Assembly: GCA_008973525.1 (NCBI GenBank) | Contig: WACJ01000503.1 | Location: 2,046,001 to 2,110,000 of the forward strand | Origin: Stenopsyche tienmushanensis | Taxonomy: Eukaryota > Arthropoda > Insecta > Trichoptera > Stenopsychidae | Direction: 5' to 3' | Length of the DNA stretch: 64,000 nt | Part shown: positions 28,701 through 37,895 of the stretch, one piece after another | Position numbering within the stretch: position 1 is the first letter of the stretch | Layout: each line of letters opens with the position of its first letter | The notes under the pieces: generated by a model | Databases searched by the model: none | Told to the model about the DNA's origin: nothing | Seen by the model: the letters and a program-made list of their open reading frames with translations, nothing else | Program-made: the position numbers and the translations under genes

Positions 28701-29043
28701 AGAATTTCATATGTAAATTAGGATGCTGTATCAGCCATTGGGGGAGTCATTGGAGCAATGAACATTCCAGAACGTTGGTTTCCTGGTGCTGTTGATCTTT
28801 ATCTTAACTCACACAATATAATGCACGTATTGGTCGTCTCTGCTGTGTATTCAATGCACCAGGTAATATTGTATTAATTGAATTTAAGCTTTAAATCTTA
28901 AACAGTTTTTCTGATTTATTAATATTGTGTTTTAGTCGACCATACGTGATATAAGCTGGATGTCGAGAGTGTCCTGTACAGATAGTGGAGATGTTCAATC
29001 CTTCGTTTCTAATATAGTTCCTGATGCACTGCAACAGCTCTGA
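1526..29043 (+). CDS. PAQR4: PAQR4-like progestin/adipoQ receptor family protein, 3' five exons (5' end off window)
   Basis: Five exons join in frame: 1526-1744, 26782-26885, 28505-28642, 28722-28862 and 28936-29043 (TGA at 29041). All introns are GT-AG. The product is a seven-helix membrane protein of the PAQR/hemolysin III superfamily. The zinc-site residues of the family are visible: S-x3-H in GSFLYH and the Asp of LQLDMLG in the first exon, and H-x3-H in SHNIMH in the fourth. Wording such as LYHLFMN, AAYHRLLQLDM and PERWFPG matches PAQR4 better than PAQR3. PAQR proteins are thought to be zinc-dependent lipid (ceramide-type) hydrolases or receptors; activity here is inferred from family only. 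The first exon begins with the last two bases of a codon, so the start codon and first helix lie upstream of the window. The tail after helix 7 is short. A possible poly(A) signal AATAAA lies at 29638-29643. The intron of about 25 kb is unusually large for this locus. Confidence 0.9.
3594..3715 (+). repeat. TTAA-flanked repeat, copy A
   Basis: It starts TTAACCCATTTCAGTCC and continues through GCATAAAATGTCGC, TGCAAAATAA, TGTAAAAATCGATATAATTTT and CCAGCAGGCAAATTGAAA. The same ordered words, somewhat diverged, occur at 27045-27185. The TTAA plus CCCATTT start suggests a piggyBac-type non-autonomous element, but I found no matching right terminus. Confidence 0.45.
8437..8461. repeat. Short perfect inverted repeat (9-bp arms, 7-nt loop)
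   Basis: TTTCAGGCG at 8437-8445 pairs exactly with CGCCTGAAA at 8453-8461 around the loop CAAACTT. It lies in an intronic patch that is more G+C-rich than its surroundings. The role is unknown; it may be chance or part of a decayed element. Confidence 0.5.
10400..10560 (-). other. Possible orphan coding exon on the minus strand
   Basis: Read on the minus strand, an acceptor-like TATATATCTAG (10561-10571) is followed by an open frame starting LRDEESPLDDGLDSIDMIDG, running through LSLFIDEDWKDGQ and ending KMFGF at a TGA (10400-10402). The peptide is acidic and compositionally protein-like, and the base composition is much less A+T-rich than the flanks. No family is recognised and no partner exons were found. 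It may be a terminal exon of a nested gene, a transposon remnant or chance. Confidence 0.25.
10561..14412. other. Giant PAQR4 intron, region without recognised genes
   Basis: This is A+T-rich intronic DNA with an (AT)n tract at 12496-12507. Patches near 10740-10830, 12610-12770 and 13965-14050 are less A+T-rich. The last of these probably belongs to the 3' untranslated end of the Mutator-like relic that follows. An inverted repeat, GTCAACTAAGCTATAAAAATT (20 of its bases at 14091-14110) against AAAACTTTAGCTTAGTTGAC (14231-14250), lies within that end region. Confidence 0.35.
14413..15000 (-). pseudogene. Mutator-like transposase relic (C-terminal part)
   Basis: On the minus strand, pieces in order read YDENPTGVKSWCKWQ, then KLEDLTPFFAQEIKQHLLPV, then YKDLSRMNNF, then an open stretch through IGAYCKVFAENTDKARIARK, and finally EDLLYAPEIIG before a TGA at 14413-14415. 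This order (SWCKW motif, PxF...I.P.YxDL, repeated ARIAR-type basic stretch, LYxPGI-like end) is that of the C-terminal region of insect proteins annotated with a Mutator-like transposase domain. Frame changes occur near the T-run at 14938-14946, so the copy is dead. Catalytic residues are not visible. The N-terminal half may extend to about 16 kb but is not readable. The family name is from memory of the motif set and should be tested by search. Confidence 0.55.
15001..16500. other. Probable 5' part and flank of the Mutator-like relic
   Basis: A minus-strand open stretch at 15523-15795 and a G+C-rich, CpG-containing block at 15800-16110 could be the N-terminal coding and leader region of the Mutator-like relic, but no motif is recognised. 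No clear long terminal inverted repeats were found. Confidence 0.3.
16501..16602 (-). mobile_element. Helitron 5'-terminal fragment, copy C
   Basis: Read on the minus strand, it begins TCTAATATATAA (the terminal TC pairs with GA at 16601-16602) and continues with TTTGTTCGTATTTAATGCAC and a diverged GTTCATTGGATTGCGATAAA. This is the same terminal sequence as the complete Helitron at 38626. It is preceded by A on that strand, as expected for a Helitron end. The 3' end was not found, so it is a truncated copy. Confidence 0.55.
16603..22015. other. Giant PAQR4 intron, middle region
   Basis: No gene is recognised. An (AT)n tract lies at 16671-16683. Less A+T-rich patches are at about 16910-17000, 17200-17280, 18450-18560, 18900-19570 and 21060-21200. 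They have frequent stops in all frames or open frames without protein-like composition, and are candidate intronic regulatory elements. Confidence 0.35.
22016..22748 (+). mobile_element. Tigger/pogo-type DNA transposon, decayed, about 0.73 kb
   Basis: The left end CACTTGGATTTGTTTTTATG (22016-22035) is an inverted copy of the right end CATAAAAACAGACCCAAGTG (22729-22748). Both are flanked by TA (22014-22015 and 22749-22750), the target of the Tc1/mariner superfamily. Inside, a plus-strand frame reads IKIVFLSPNTTCLVQPQDQ near 22153-22215, the hallmark of pogo/Tigger/CENP-B-type DDE transposases (usually LPPNTTxLxQPxDQ). A later frame reads EIITSANQLGGECLDTFSQD, then VDELLE, near 22396-22475, matching the C-terminal region of the family. 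Stops and deletions make it inactive. A 149-bp deletion derivative with the same ends lies at 38169-38317. Confidence 0.8.
22749..26781. other. Giant PAQR4 intron, 3' region
   Basis: No gene is recognised. A G+C-richer island at 23300-23525 (CpG words such as TTTCCGGCGCGATTG) and another at about 26030-26310 stand out from the flanks. A tRNA-like stretch at 23120-23160 is incomplete. The two islands are the best candidates here for intronic enhancers or alternative promoters. Confidence 0.35.
27045..27185 (+). repeat. TTAA-flanked repeat, copy B
   Basis: It starts TTAACACATTTCAATCCGG and continues through CGCATAAAGTGTCGCC, TTCGCAAAATAATATG, TAAAAATCAATATAATTATT and CCAGCTGACAGATTGAAA, the same order of words as at 3594-3715. 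It lies in the intron between the second and third visible PAQR4 exons. The right terminus was not found. Confidence 0.45.
27186..28504. other. Remainder of PAQR4 intron between visible exons 2 and 3
   Basis: This is A+T-rich intron sequence. Short open frames on the minus strand (27349-27534 and 27580-27891) have no recognisable domain and no splice context that fits the gene. The intron ends with TTTTTATAG at 28496-28504. Confidence 0.4.
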
Positions 29044-32000
29044 CACATATTCACAGCATGACCGTTTATACAATTTAATCTGTGACATCCTCACAAAACA
29101 ACACCCTCCATAATGCAGAATGTCTTGAATTCCATTATAAATAATATGAGCTGAAATATTATGTACTAAATATTAACGTTAATAAGGTTTGAAAAACTAT
29201 ACAAATTTGTGACATGTTGCAAAATGTTCACCCGTCTGTTATTTTAGTGCCATATAGTTAGAAAAGTATGATAATTTTCAATAATTACAAATTATAATTA
29301 TATAAGCATCAAAGCAATATAGTAAAATTTATATTTTATGACTCTTGTAGCTATAGTTTTATTGACGAGTTCACTTGAAATTACTGAACACTAAATTTTA
29401 TATTTCTAGTAATTTTCGAATGAGTAAATGTCTTATTTTCCACCAGTTTATTTGCATGTAATTCTGAAAATTGAACTAGTGATAAATACAAAGAGCAGAG
29501 TGAATTTAAATAGTATTTCTTGACTTCCTTTACAAAGCAGAATCATTTATGAGACGATAAACGTACTTGATATATAAACTGTGATGAAACTAAGAAAATA
29601 TTGTTTTAGGATAAGTTTTCAATTATTAAGTGATTTCAATAAAAGTAAGGAATTTTGGAAAACATTTACTTTTTTGTTAATTGTTGTGATGCTCTAAAAT
29701 ATCTAACTTTCTTGATAAATTTACTTGAATATTTCCTCTTTCTCTAGAATTCTGATCATCGACTCTATGAAATTTTCTTAATAAGAACTTTATCACGTTA
29801 ATAAATATGTATTGATATACAGCCGAACAAACAATATACAAATTTATTCAGATTTTTAATATTACTAAAAATTCTCAATGAATTACTTTTCAAATAATAC
29901 AACAGCGTCGAGCAAAATTTTTTGCGTGAGGGCCAAATTAAAATATCTTGCAAAATTTAATGAACTAATATTGTATCTATGACAATGTGGAAATAAATTA
30001 ATTTATCTTCTGCAGAATGCAATTTAACAAGACAACAGATTATTCTTTTCACTATCGATTAATTTTTAAAAACTACTACAATTGACTATGGTATTCTTTC
30101 AACAATATGGATGAAACTAAGCCATATTATGATAAGAAATCATTGTTTAAAAACGTGCTGCATTCAACAATTTAACTTAACTAATTGTGTACATATAACG
30201 TAAGTAAACTAAATTGAATACTTTAACATTACTTCCATTAATGTTGGCAATAAGACGTGTTGATTATTTTGTTTCATTATGTATTTAAAAACTAAAAGTA
30301 TCGATTTAGTTAAAATCAAATAAGATTGAGTTGTAAAAATATTTTGTTATGGATGTTGTATTTTAACAATTTTTGCAAAAGTGCCAACAAAAATATGGAC
30401 GCCGAATGAGTTAAAAATGTGATATGACTTTTTTACAGGCAGGGTTATAAATGCATTTATGATATGAAGCTATTTAAGGGTGGCTTAATGAAAAGAATAT
30501 CAGACTTGTACACGCTGTGAATAAACATTGTTAATAAGTCCAACATCTGTATTTGTTTAAAAAATCAATTATAGCTTTTGATCCGCATGTTTTCCTTTAA
30601 TATCCGTATTGAGATAAATTTGAAAATAGTTTGGAGCATATTTTTAAAATTATTTAGATGAATTGATTGAGTATAGAACAAGTTTTATTAAATTTAATTA
30701 ACGTAAATCCGTCATGAAAATGGAATATAGGATTCAATGCTTAGCGTACATTTTTATAAATCTCCCCTAAAAATGTATTGGATAAGAATGCTTTTATTGC
30801 ATTCGTCTTTCTTAAGAGCTCCAAACTGCATCTTGGCTGTTTTCACGTATCGCCACAATAAAAGTAATAATTAATTGTGTATTGAGACATTTTTGCACAT
30901 TTAATTTTGTTTCGATAACTAAACAAATCTGTTATATGTTTATTTAATTTGTTAATTCAAATATTATTAAAAGGACATTTTTAAATATGTTGTATTTTGA
31001 TATAAAAGATGTTTTTCTGATTCAAAATGTAGTGTATTAAATAGTAAACATTTAAATCTTATGTGAAGCTTCTTCTTGGTCTTCGTTCAATGACCATATT
31101 TTCTAATACTAAATGAATTTAAATCGTAACTGACGGTAGAATAGTGGCTTAGTTATCATACTGATAAACCACTAAGCTTGATTTTAAATTTACCAGTAGG
31201 TAATGAGGTTGGAGATCACGTTTTAAAGCACACAAATGCCTTGAATACCATATGAAAATGGTACGATATAGCCCTTCGCGGGCTGCATAAGCCATTCTAA
31301 ATAAAAGAGCATCAAATCAAATCTAATTGTCGACACTCTAGGTGCATTAAATAGCCTCAATTTAATATAAATATAATTAACAAAAATCAATGAATTAAAT
31401 GAATTTCTGAGCGATCGGAGGAGCTCAACTAAGAGACCTGCGTTTTAATTTTCTTTGATAGATTAATAATATAAAAACACATATCTCATATTGGATATGC
31501 ATGGCAAAACTAGTCAAAGCAAGAATATGTTATTATTTATTTATAGATAATTAATTAGGCTATAATAAACTATGTTTATTCTTCAATTTATTTAATTAAG
31601 CCTTTTTGTGTGAATACTAATACCCTTCGTATACAGATTGTATCGATAATTTCTATTATACATAATAAATGGATCGATGATTGAAAACGGCTAACATTGT
31701 AACATATTTTACAATGGATCTGTATCATCATACATTTTTGTCGTAATGAAAAATATTACATTGAGTGTTTTTTTTTAATTATATTCCCAGTAGCAAAATA
31801 AAATAATTTTATTGATGAAATATTTTTATTTCAAAGCTATCTTGTGATAATAAGGTTAACAATAAATTCTTTAATTATTTATAATTTCTAGTCTTTTATG
31901 TTCGACTCAGATGTAAAATTGTCAAAACCAAATAATGTGTATGTTATCAATGCTGCGGTAATTAGGAATATATTGTAACTTATCTTCGTATGTCGTTGCT

Positions 32001-34518
32001 TCCATTATATTTTGATATATTTTGAATCAAATATACGTATGTGGAGGCAACACAGCTAATAACTCGTCAAGATGTAAAAGAATATACATGATTTATGCAG
32101 TTAACATGTTTTTACAATTGAATAAAACTAGTCATATTCTTATTTTAAGCCTCTTTTCGCAATGCTTCATTTACTGTTTTTATTTTTTGTCGATTTGACC
32201 CAAGCAACTAATTCTGTGCCGAATTTGAATTACTTGTAATTTTGAAAGGAAAAATGTTAAATACAAAATCATTTTACTGTGAAATGTTCTTAATTTAGGC
32301 CTAATAGAGTCGTGTAAAATTAACAGTTGCATTTGAATTTGCTTATTAGGGAGTTCCACATTTTTAAAGATAAGAACGTAATTTTAAAATTTACTTCCTC
32401 GTTGATAAAAACTACTTTTAAAATTCTTATAGCTTTATTATCCACTCCGTGATGTCTTCTTTAACGATTAATTGATACTTGATATTCTTTCATTAAACTA
32501 AGCACGATTAAAATAACAATATTACATCGTAAGAGATTTAGGAGATAAATTTAATAATAATACACTGTGAAATTTCTTTTAAAAATCCAAATTAGAACAA
32601 ATCCCAGAATTTTGCTATGAATTTTTTCATATGACTGTAATTTTGCTATATAAAATATAATTGATTGTAATAAATTATAATAAATAAGAAAAAATGGCTA
32701 AAGCAAGAGACCAAGATGTGTTAAGAAATATTGCCATTAAAATTAGCATCTGATGATTGATTCTCAATCCTTATTTATATCGTTTAAATGATTTGCTAAT
32801 ACCCTTATGTATGTATTTTTTAATACTCTTTGTAGAAAAATATTACCAATTTCATTACATAATCTTTGATTTCACAAATATTTTACCATTATTATATTTT
32901 TATCCCCTTAAAAAATTGCTTAAACTTTAACAATAACAAAATATTGAGTAGTGCATATCAACATAAAGCCAGATAGATTTACTGGGTCCAATATGAATCT
33001 TTCAAGTGTGCATAGCAATTTTTATAAACGATTTTTTCTCTTTGAATCCACACAATGTCCATAAAAATGGTATTTCAACGCCAGAATATCACTCTTGAGT
33101 AATGAAGATTTTGACTTACAAGGGAAATTATATTCAATGAATCTGATTTGTGTTACTTATAGTAAATCATTAAAGCTTTAAATATTAACGTTTACATTTT
33201 TTAGCCGAGGGCTAGAAAACGATTATAAAATGTATAAAATTCGTACGATTTGTAACGACGTATTGCATGCATGCACTTTTTGCACATAAATTTGTTATTA
33301 ATTTCGTTGAAGGCGACCAAATATATTTCAAAAGCAATAAGTACCCAAAGGTGTAACTGTTAATTTTTCAACGCTATGTTGAGAATTTAGCAGTCGCTTC
33401 TGGTTCAACCAATGTTAAGAATTAGTCTCACATTAGTCACCAAACGGTAGAATAAAATGCATTTAATTTTTGGCTTCTTTTCGTGGTAATGATCGTTAGT
33501 TGATTTGATAAATATCAATATAGATTTCAATTAAAGTCCCAAATCGATAACATATGAACTACTGAAAATTTGTTTAAAAAAATGAGTACAAACATATTTC
33601 ATCTACTTTTTGGTGTATTAATTTTGAGAAAAACGTTTAGCATTTTCTTTCAATTCATATAAAGAAATACTTGTATAGTATTTGATCATACATCTCTTAT
33701 TGTACAAAATAAATATTACATACTTTTGTGAAATTAAATTATGTAAATTTATTGAAATATTATAGGATATGAAAATTTACATTTACAGATATGTACTACT
33801 TGTCAGTAGACAAATCTGACAAATAAGTAACATTCCATAAAAGAAAATGAAGAAAAAAATTGTTACGTAGAGTAGATACACGATAGTACAATGAAAATAA
33901 CTTTCTTCTTATAATGAAGAGTTACATGTTTGTATAATTTTGAATAATGTAATCATCATACAAATTCCATTTATAATGAGAGAACTATACTAAATTTCAA
34001 CGGGTTTTTTGAACCCCAGCATTAACAAATATTAAATGTGTATTGCATCACATCTATCAATCTTATTGATAACAAAGCAATAGTCTTGGTTTTAAATACG
34101 GGTTTCAAAATCGATTTAAAGTAATAATGTACGTTATTGCAGTACTTTTAATACAAATGGATTTGTTATGAGTTTATACATTGATTTTTTTTTAAATCGA
34201 AATAGGTTAAAAGCTTTTATAGAACAAAAATATGTTATGTATATATGAATAATTAGAAATCTTAAATTTAGAATAATGCACCTTCATTCAGCAAGATTTT
34301 ATGTTCAAATTTAAAATGGAAATTTATGACAAAAAAGTGTTTTTAATTTATTTAAAATTCACAAATTTCAATAAAGTAATTCTTTAGAATGTCGACTTTT
34401 ATTTCTTCAATGTTAACTGGACCTAAGCATTTCCCTGCTTTAAAATCAGATTATAAAAATATATGGGAACTATCACAAAATAAAGTCATTTGTGGAAAAT
34501 TAGTCACTCAATTGATAC
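29044..34518. other. Gene-poor intergenic region downstream of PAQR4
   Basis: After the PAQR4 stop codon there is probably a 3' UTR, with AATAAA at 29638-29643 as the first good poly(A) hexamer. The rest is A+T-rich with no recognised gene. A small hairpin (AGCCC, loop TTCGC, GGGCT) at 31270-31284 sits in a less A+T-rich patch (about 31180-31430) followed by AATAAA at 31310, resembling the 3' end of a non-LTR element. Confidence 0.4.
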
Positions 34519-34968
34519 TAGGGATTCTGTATCGAGACGTCCCGGATCTTTTTTCCTGGGACTTTCGGGCTTTTTTGCTGTATCGAGACTATGATTTAAA
34601 ATATGCCTAATATATTGTACATTTTAATTATGAAAAGACATTTTTATACCCCCGAAACCCTCAAAATTCGTCGAAATGTCCAATTTGTATTGAATGAAAG
34701 CAGGTGTAACAGGGTACAAGCCATAAAAATAAATGCAACAACCCAACTGATATTTATGAGATTCCAGAATTCCATCAAAAGAATTCCAAGAACAATGGAA
34801 CGAATGCTTACTCCAATTCGGGAAAATGTGATTCTTTTGAAATTCGTAAAATGGTTGTAAGTCAGTTGAGTAAATTTGGAATTGTTTTTGAATGTGAAAT
34901 AGTAGCAACAACGACTGATGGTGCTAGTGTCCCAGGACTTGGAAAAAGCCGAGACGTCAGAATCCCTA
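34519..34968. mobile_element. hAT-type DNA transposon, non-autonomous, with TIRs and 8-bp TSD
   Basis: The left end TAGGGATTCTGTATCGAGAC and the right end, read in reverse, TAGGGATTCTGACGTCTCGG, are terminal inverted repeats that continue imperfectly through about 40 bp (both reach CCTGGGAC). The element is flanked by ATTGATAC (34511-34518) and ATTGTTAC (34969-34976), an 8-bp target duplication with one mismatch, as in the hAT superfamily. Near the right end the plus strand reads FECEIVATTTDGASVPG, matching the hAT motif that contains TTDGA (second catalytic Asp region). The rest of the transposase is deleted. A related truncated copy lies in the opposite orientation at about 60530-60829. Confidence 0.75.
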
Positions 34969-34976
34969 ATTGTTAC

Positions 34977-36483
34977 TAATGAAAAGTAAAATTTTACAAC
35001 ATTGATATTTTTCAACAAAAATGCTTAATGTTTTAGTAATTAAAAAATGAAACAAGATGTTGTTTGTTACATCGAAAGATTTATCAAAACGAATCATTTA
35101 AAATTAAAAATGATACACAATATAAAGAGAACTAGAAGGCACATATAGCATAACAAATTCATAATTTTTAAGTCTTCTGATAAATAGAAAAGCTAAAAAT
35201 CAAAAATCTCTTAAATAAATATCACTTTTTTATATTTACTAAATAATTATTAATCATAACACAGAGGAAACCCTCGACTTTTAATGCTTTCAAAAAGATC
35301 ATTAAGATATTTGCACATATGTAATCATGTTTAAAATCAATACTCGAGTATTAAAACTAGGCATGTTTTAATTTATACATTTTTTTCAAAAGGCATGCAA
35401 AACCTATAACAACCATGGTGAGAAACAGTTGTAAAATATTGACAATATTTGTATAAATTTAGCACAATACAAAAAAAATTACAGTTGAAATTTCTTGCAC
35501 CCCAAATTAAATAAAACACTGATAAATTGCAATATTTTATTTTTCTTATTCAAATATCACAAGGGCAACAATCGTCCTTAAATATCAATAATCAACAATT
35601 TGCTTTTGTATAAGTCTTCTTAATTATTATGAATAATACAACACCGAACCAAAGTGTGTGAAATTAAACTTTGCAGTTGATCGCCGCTTTAACATGCGCA
35701 ATGAAACCAGAATGTTTACCGAAAATGCACCTTACGCATTGCCTTTTTTACACTTTTATAAACGAAAAATAGAAAGCGAGAACTATAAACCAATTAAATG
35801 TGCGTATATCTGTAAAGCCATTTTCTTCTCTAGTTTTCACACTATCTCTAAAATGCAATAGATTTACAAGTTTAAAAGCTATACTATTTTATTTTAAATA
35901 TGGCAATAAATAAGAGCAATTGAAATAGAACTTACTATTAGAACTAATTGTTATTGTATTTCAATTCAAATTTAAAATGAGATACCATCTTGACACCACA
36001 AGATCAGGCTCAATTAATTTGTAACTATTGATAAAAGCTACAGACATACAATTTGACACAGATAAATATGAATCGGTATATTTTAATCATATCTTGAAGA
36101 CAATTTTTTGATAGCACCAATTTAAAAATTAAATCAAAAAATTTAATTTTTAACAATTAAAAAATTGTTAAAAACTGCCTATTTTTTGGGCCGTCAAATT
36201 GAGATGACACCCTTAAGCTTCATGGATTTTTTTAAACGTCTATAAGAATAAATCATCAAATCAGTTATTAGAGACAAAATATAAATGAAATGAGTGAAAA
36301 TTGAAACACTACTGATGAAAATGATGAATAAAAATCATTCATTATAATTATTGTGTTGAAAATAATATACATTTATCATAAATTTCATGTATAATACTTA
36401 ATAATGTTGGTTTAGTCATATCAAATTGTATACATGTGTAGTCATTTAATGTTTTAAAACATTGCTAATGATATTTTAAAACT
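34977..36483. other. A+T-rich intergenic sequence
   Basis: No gene, RNA or clear repeat family is recognised. Near 36118-36180 there is a short stretch of alternating AAATTTTT and AATTAAAAAATT that can fold on itself. Confidence 0.35.
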
Positions 36484-37023
36484 TTAACCTGTTGAGGAGC
36501 GAGCAAATTTAAAATCGATGGAGTCGTTGATGTCATAATCGCTTTACGACGATTACTTTCTGTCAGCTCCTAATCAGCGTAAGACAATCTTCAATTGTAA
36601 ATGAACACTTGATAGTGAATACAAGACCACGTCATTTCTTTACATAAACAATGCACAAAAAATCGATTAATTTGCTCCTCCTTTAGAAGGAAATGATAAT
36701 TGAACAAAGACTCATTCAACACGCAGAGAAGAACGGCAAGCAGTTAAATAAACAAACACTCTCGATAACACACAATATTCGGTTGTTTCTTTGCGTAAAC
36801 AAATAACACACTTGAAATTGAAATCATTATAAGTCGATAAATTTGGGCTTAACGATCTATACAATCATGCGATGCATGTGAGGAAGCTATCCGTCTCAGT
36901 CTCCCGAACTGCGCTAAGTTTTCTCTTTCTCTGTCTGTCTCCGAGCTTCAATGTGAAAGAGTGCTCTTTTTGGGACATGAGAATTCAGACATACATGTAT
37001 GTCGATGCTCCCCAACAGCTTAA
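36484..37023. mobile_element. TTAA-flanked piggyBac-type MITE, copy 1
   Basis: It begins TTAACCTGTTGAGGAGCGAG at 36484 and ends CTCCCCAACAGCTTAA at 37008-37023. The internal sequence matches, in the opposite orientation, the element at 55184-55554: shared words include GAGTCGTTGATG, TTACTTTCTGTCAGCTCCTA, CAGCGTAAGACAATCTTCAA, TTTCTTTGCGTAAACAAATA, AAGAGTGCTCTTT and CTGTCTCCGAGCTTCAAT. TTAA ends and CC-N-TTGAGGAG-type termini fit a piggyBac-family non-autonomous element. No transposase is encoded. Confidence 0.65.
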
Positions 37024-37895
37024 ATACGTTTCTAGTTTTTTATATCGGATAACAAATACTGCAGAAGCCTTAATTAATACTCTTGTTAATAAATCAATGT
37101 CAGTATTGGCACATGCATAAAAAATTGCTAGACAAGTTTGCAGAAAGACATTTAAAGTTTTGCTAAATGAAAAACCTCACATAAATGTACAAGGAAAAAA
37201 ATAATTATTATAATTAAAAAATCATTGGTACAATATAAAAATATTTGGACTCATGGTAAATTGAAAAATAAGTGCAACAATTGTGCTAACACTTTTACAT
37301 ATATGTACATGATCTAATATATTTATCTGTAATCATATTACATTTTATATTGCAAAATAATGAGTTAATCTAAGCCAAAAATTAACAAACAAAACGCTAA
37401 AATATAAACAATGATATGAATGTCTATAATAATTTAACAAAAAACACACAAAACATTGCTGTATGCATTTTTCATAAATATTATTTAATACAATGTAATA
37501 CTACTTAATACATACTTTCACAACAATGTTTAATTAATTAATTTATTATATTGAAGAAAAAGCCACCTACTAAATACGTATCACAAGTCAGTTGTTTTTA
37601 AATATCATAGTAAAAATATAATTCAAAAAGACTTTTACAAAATAAATTCATAAATTGGCAAGAGTTTTTTTATGATTCTAAAAATGTATTTTTTTTTTTT
37701 AAATAACAATATATTTACATGCATATTTGAAATATGATTTTATAAAGACAAATCAGCATTAGTTCCAGTACAATCTACAGCTGAACCTGAATAGATCAAT
37801 TCTTCCCAACTGGATATCTAAAATAACTGTATTTTTTAAAGTTTAGTTTGTTAAGAAAATCAACACCAAAAAATTCTATAAATAAATTTAAAAGT
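37024..37895. other. Intergenic sequence / FBXO9 3' flank
   Basis: This is A+T-rich DNA without a recognised gene. The part nearest 37896 should include the FBXO9 3' UTR on the minus strand; no unambiguous AATAAA was picked out. Confidence 0.35.
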
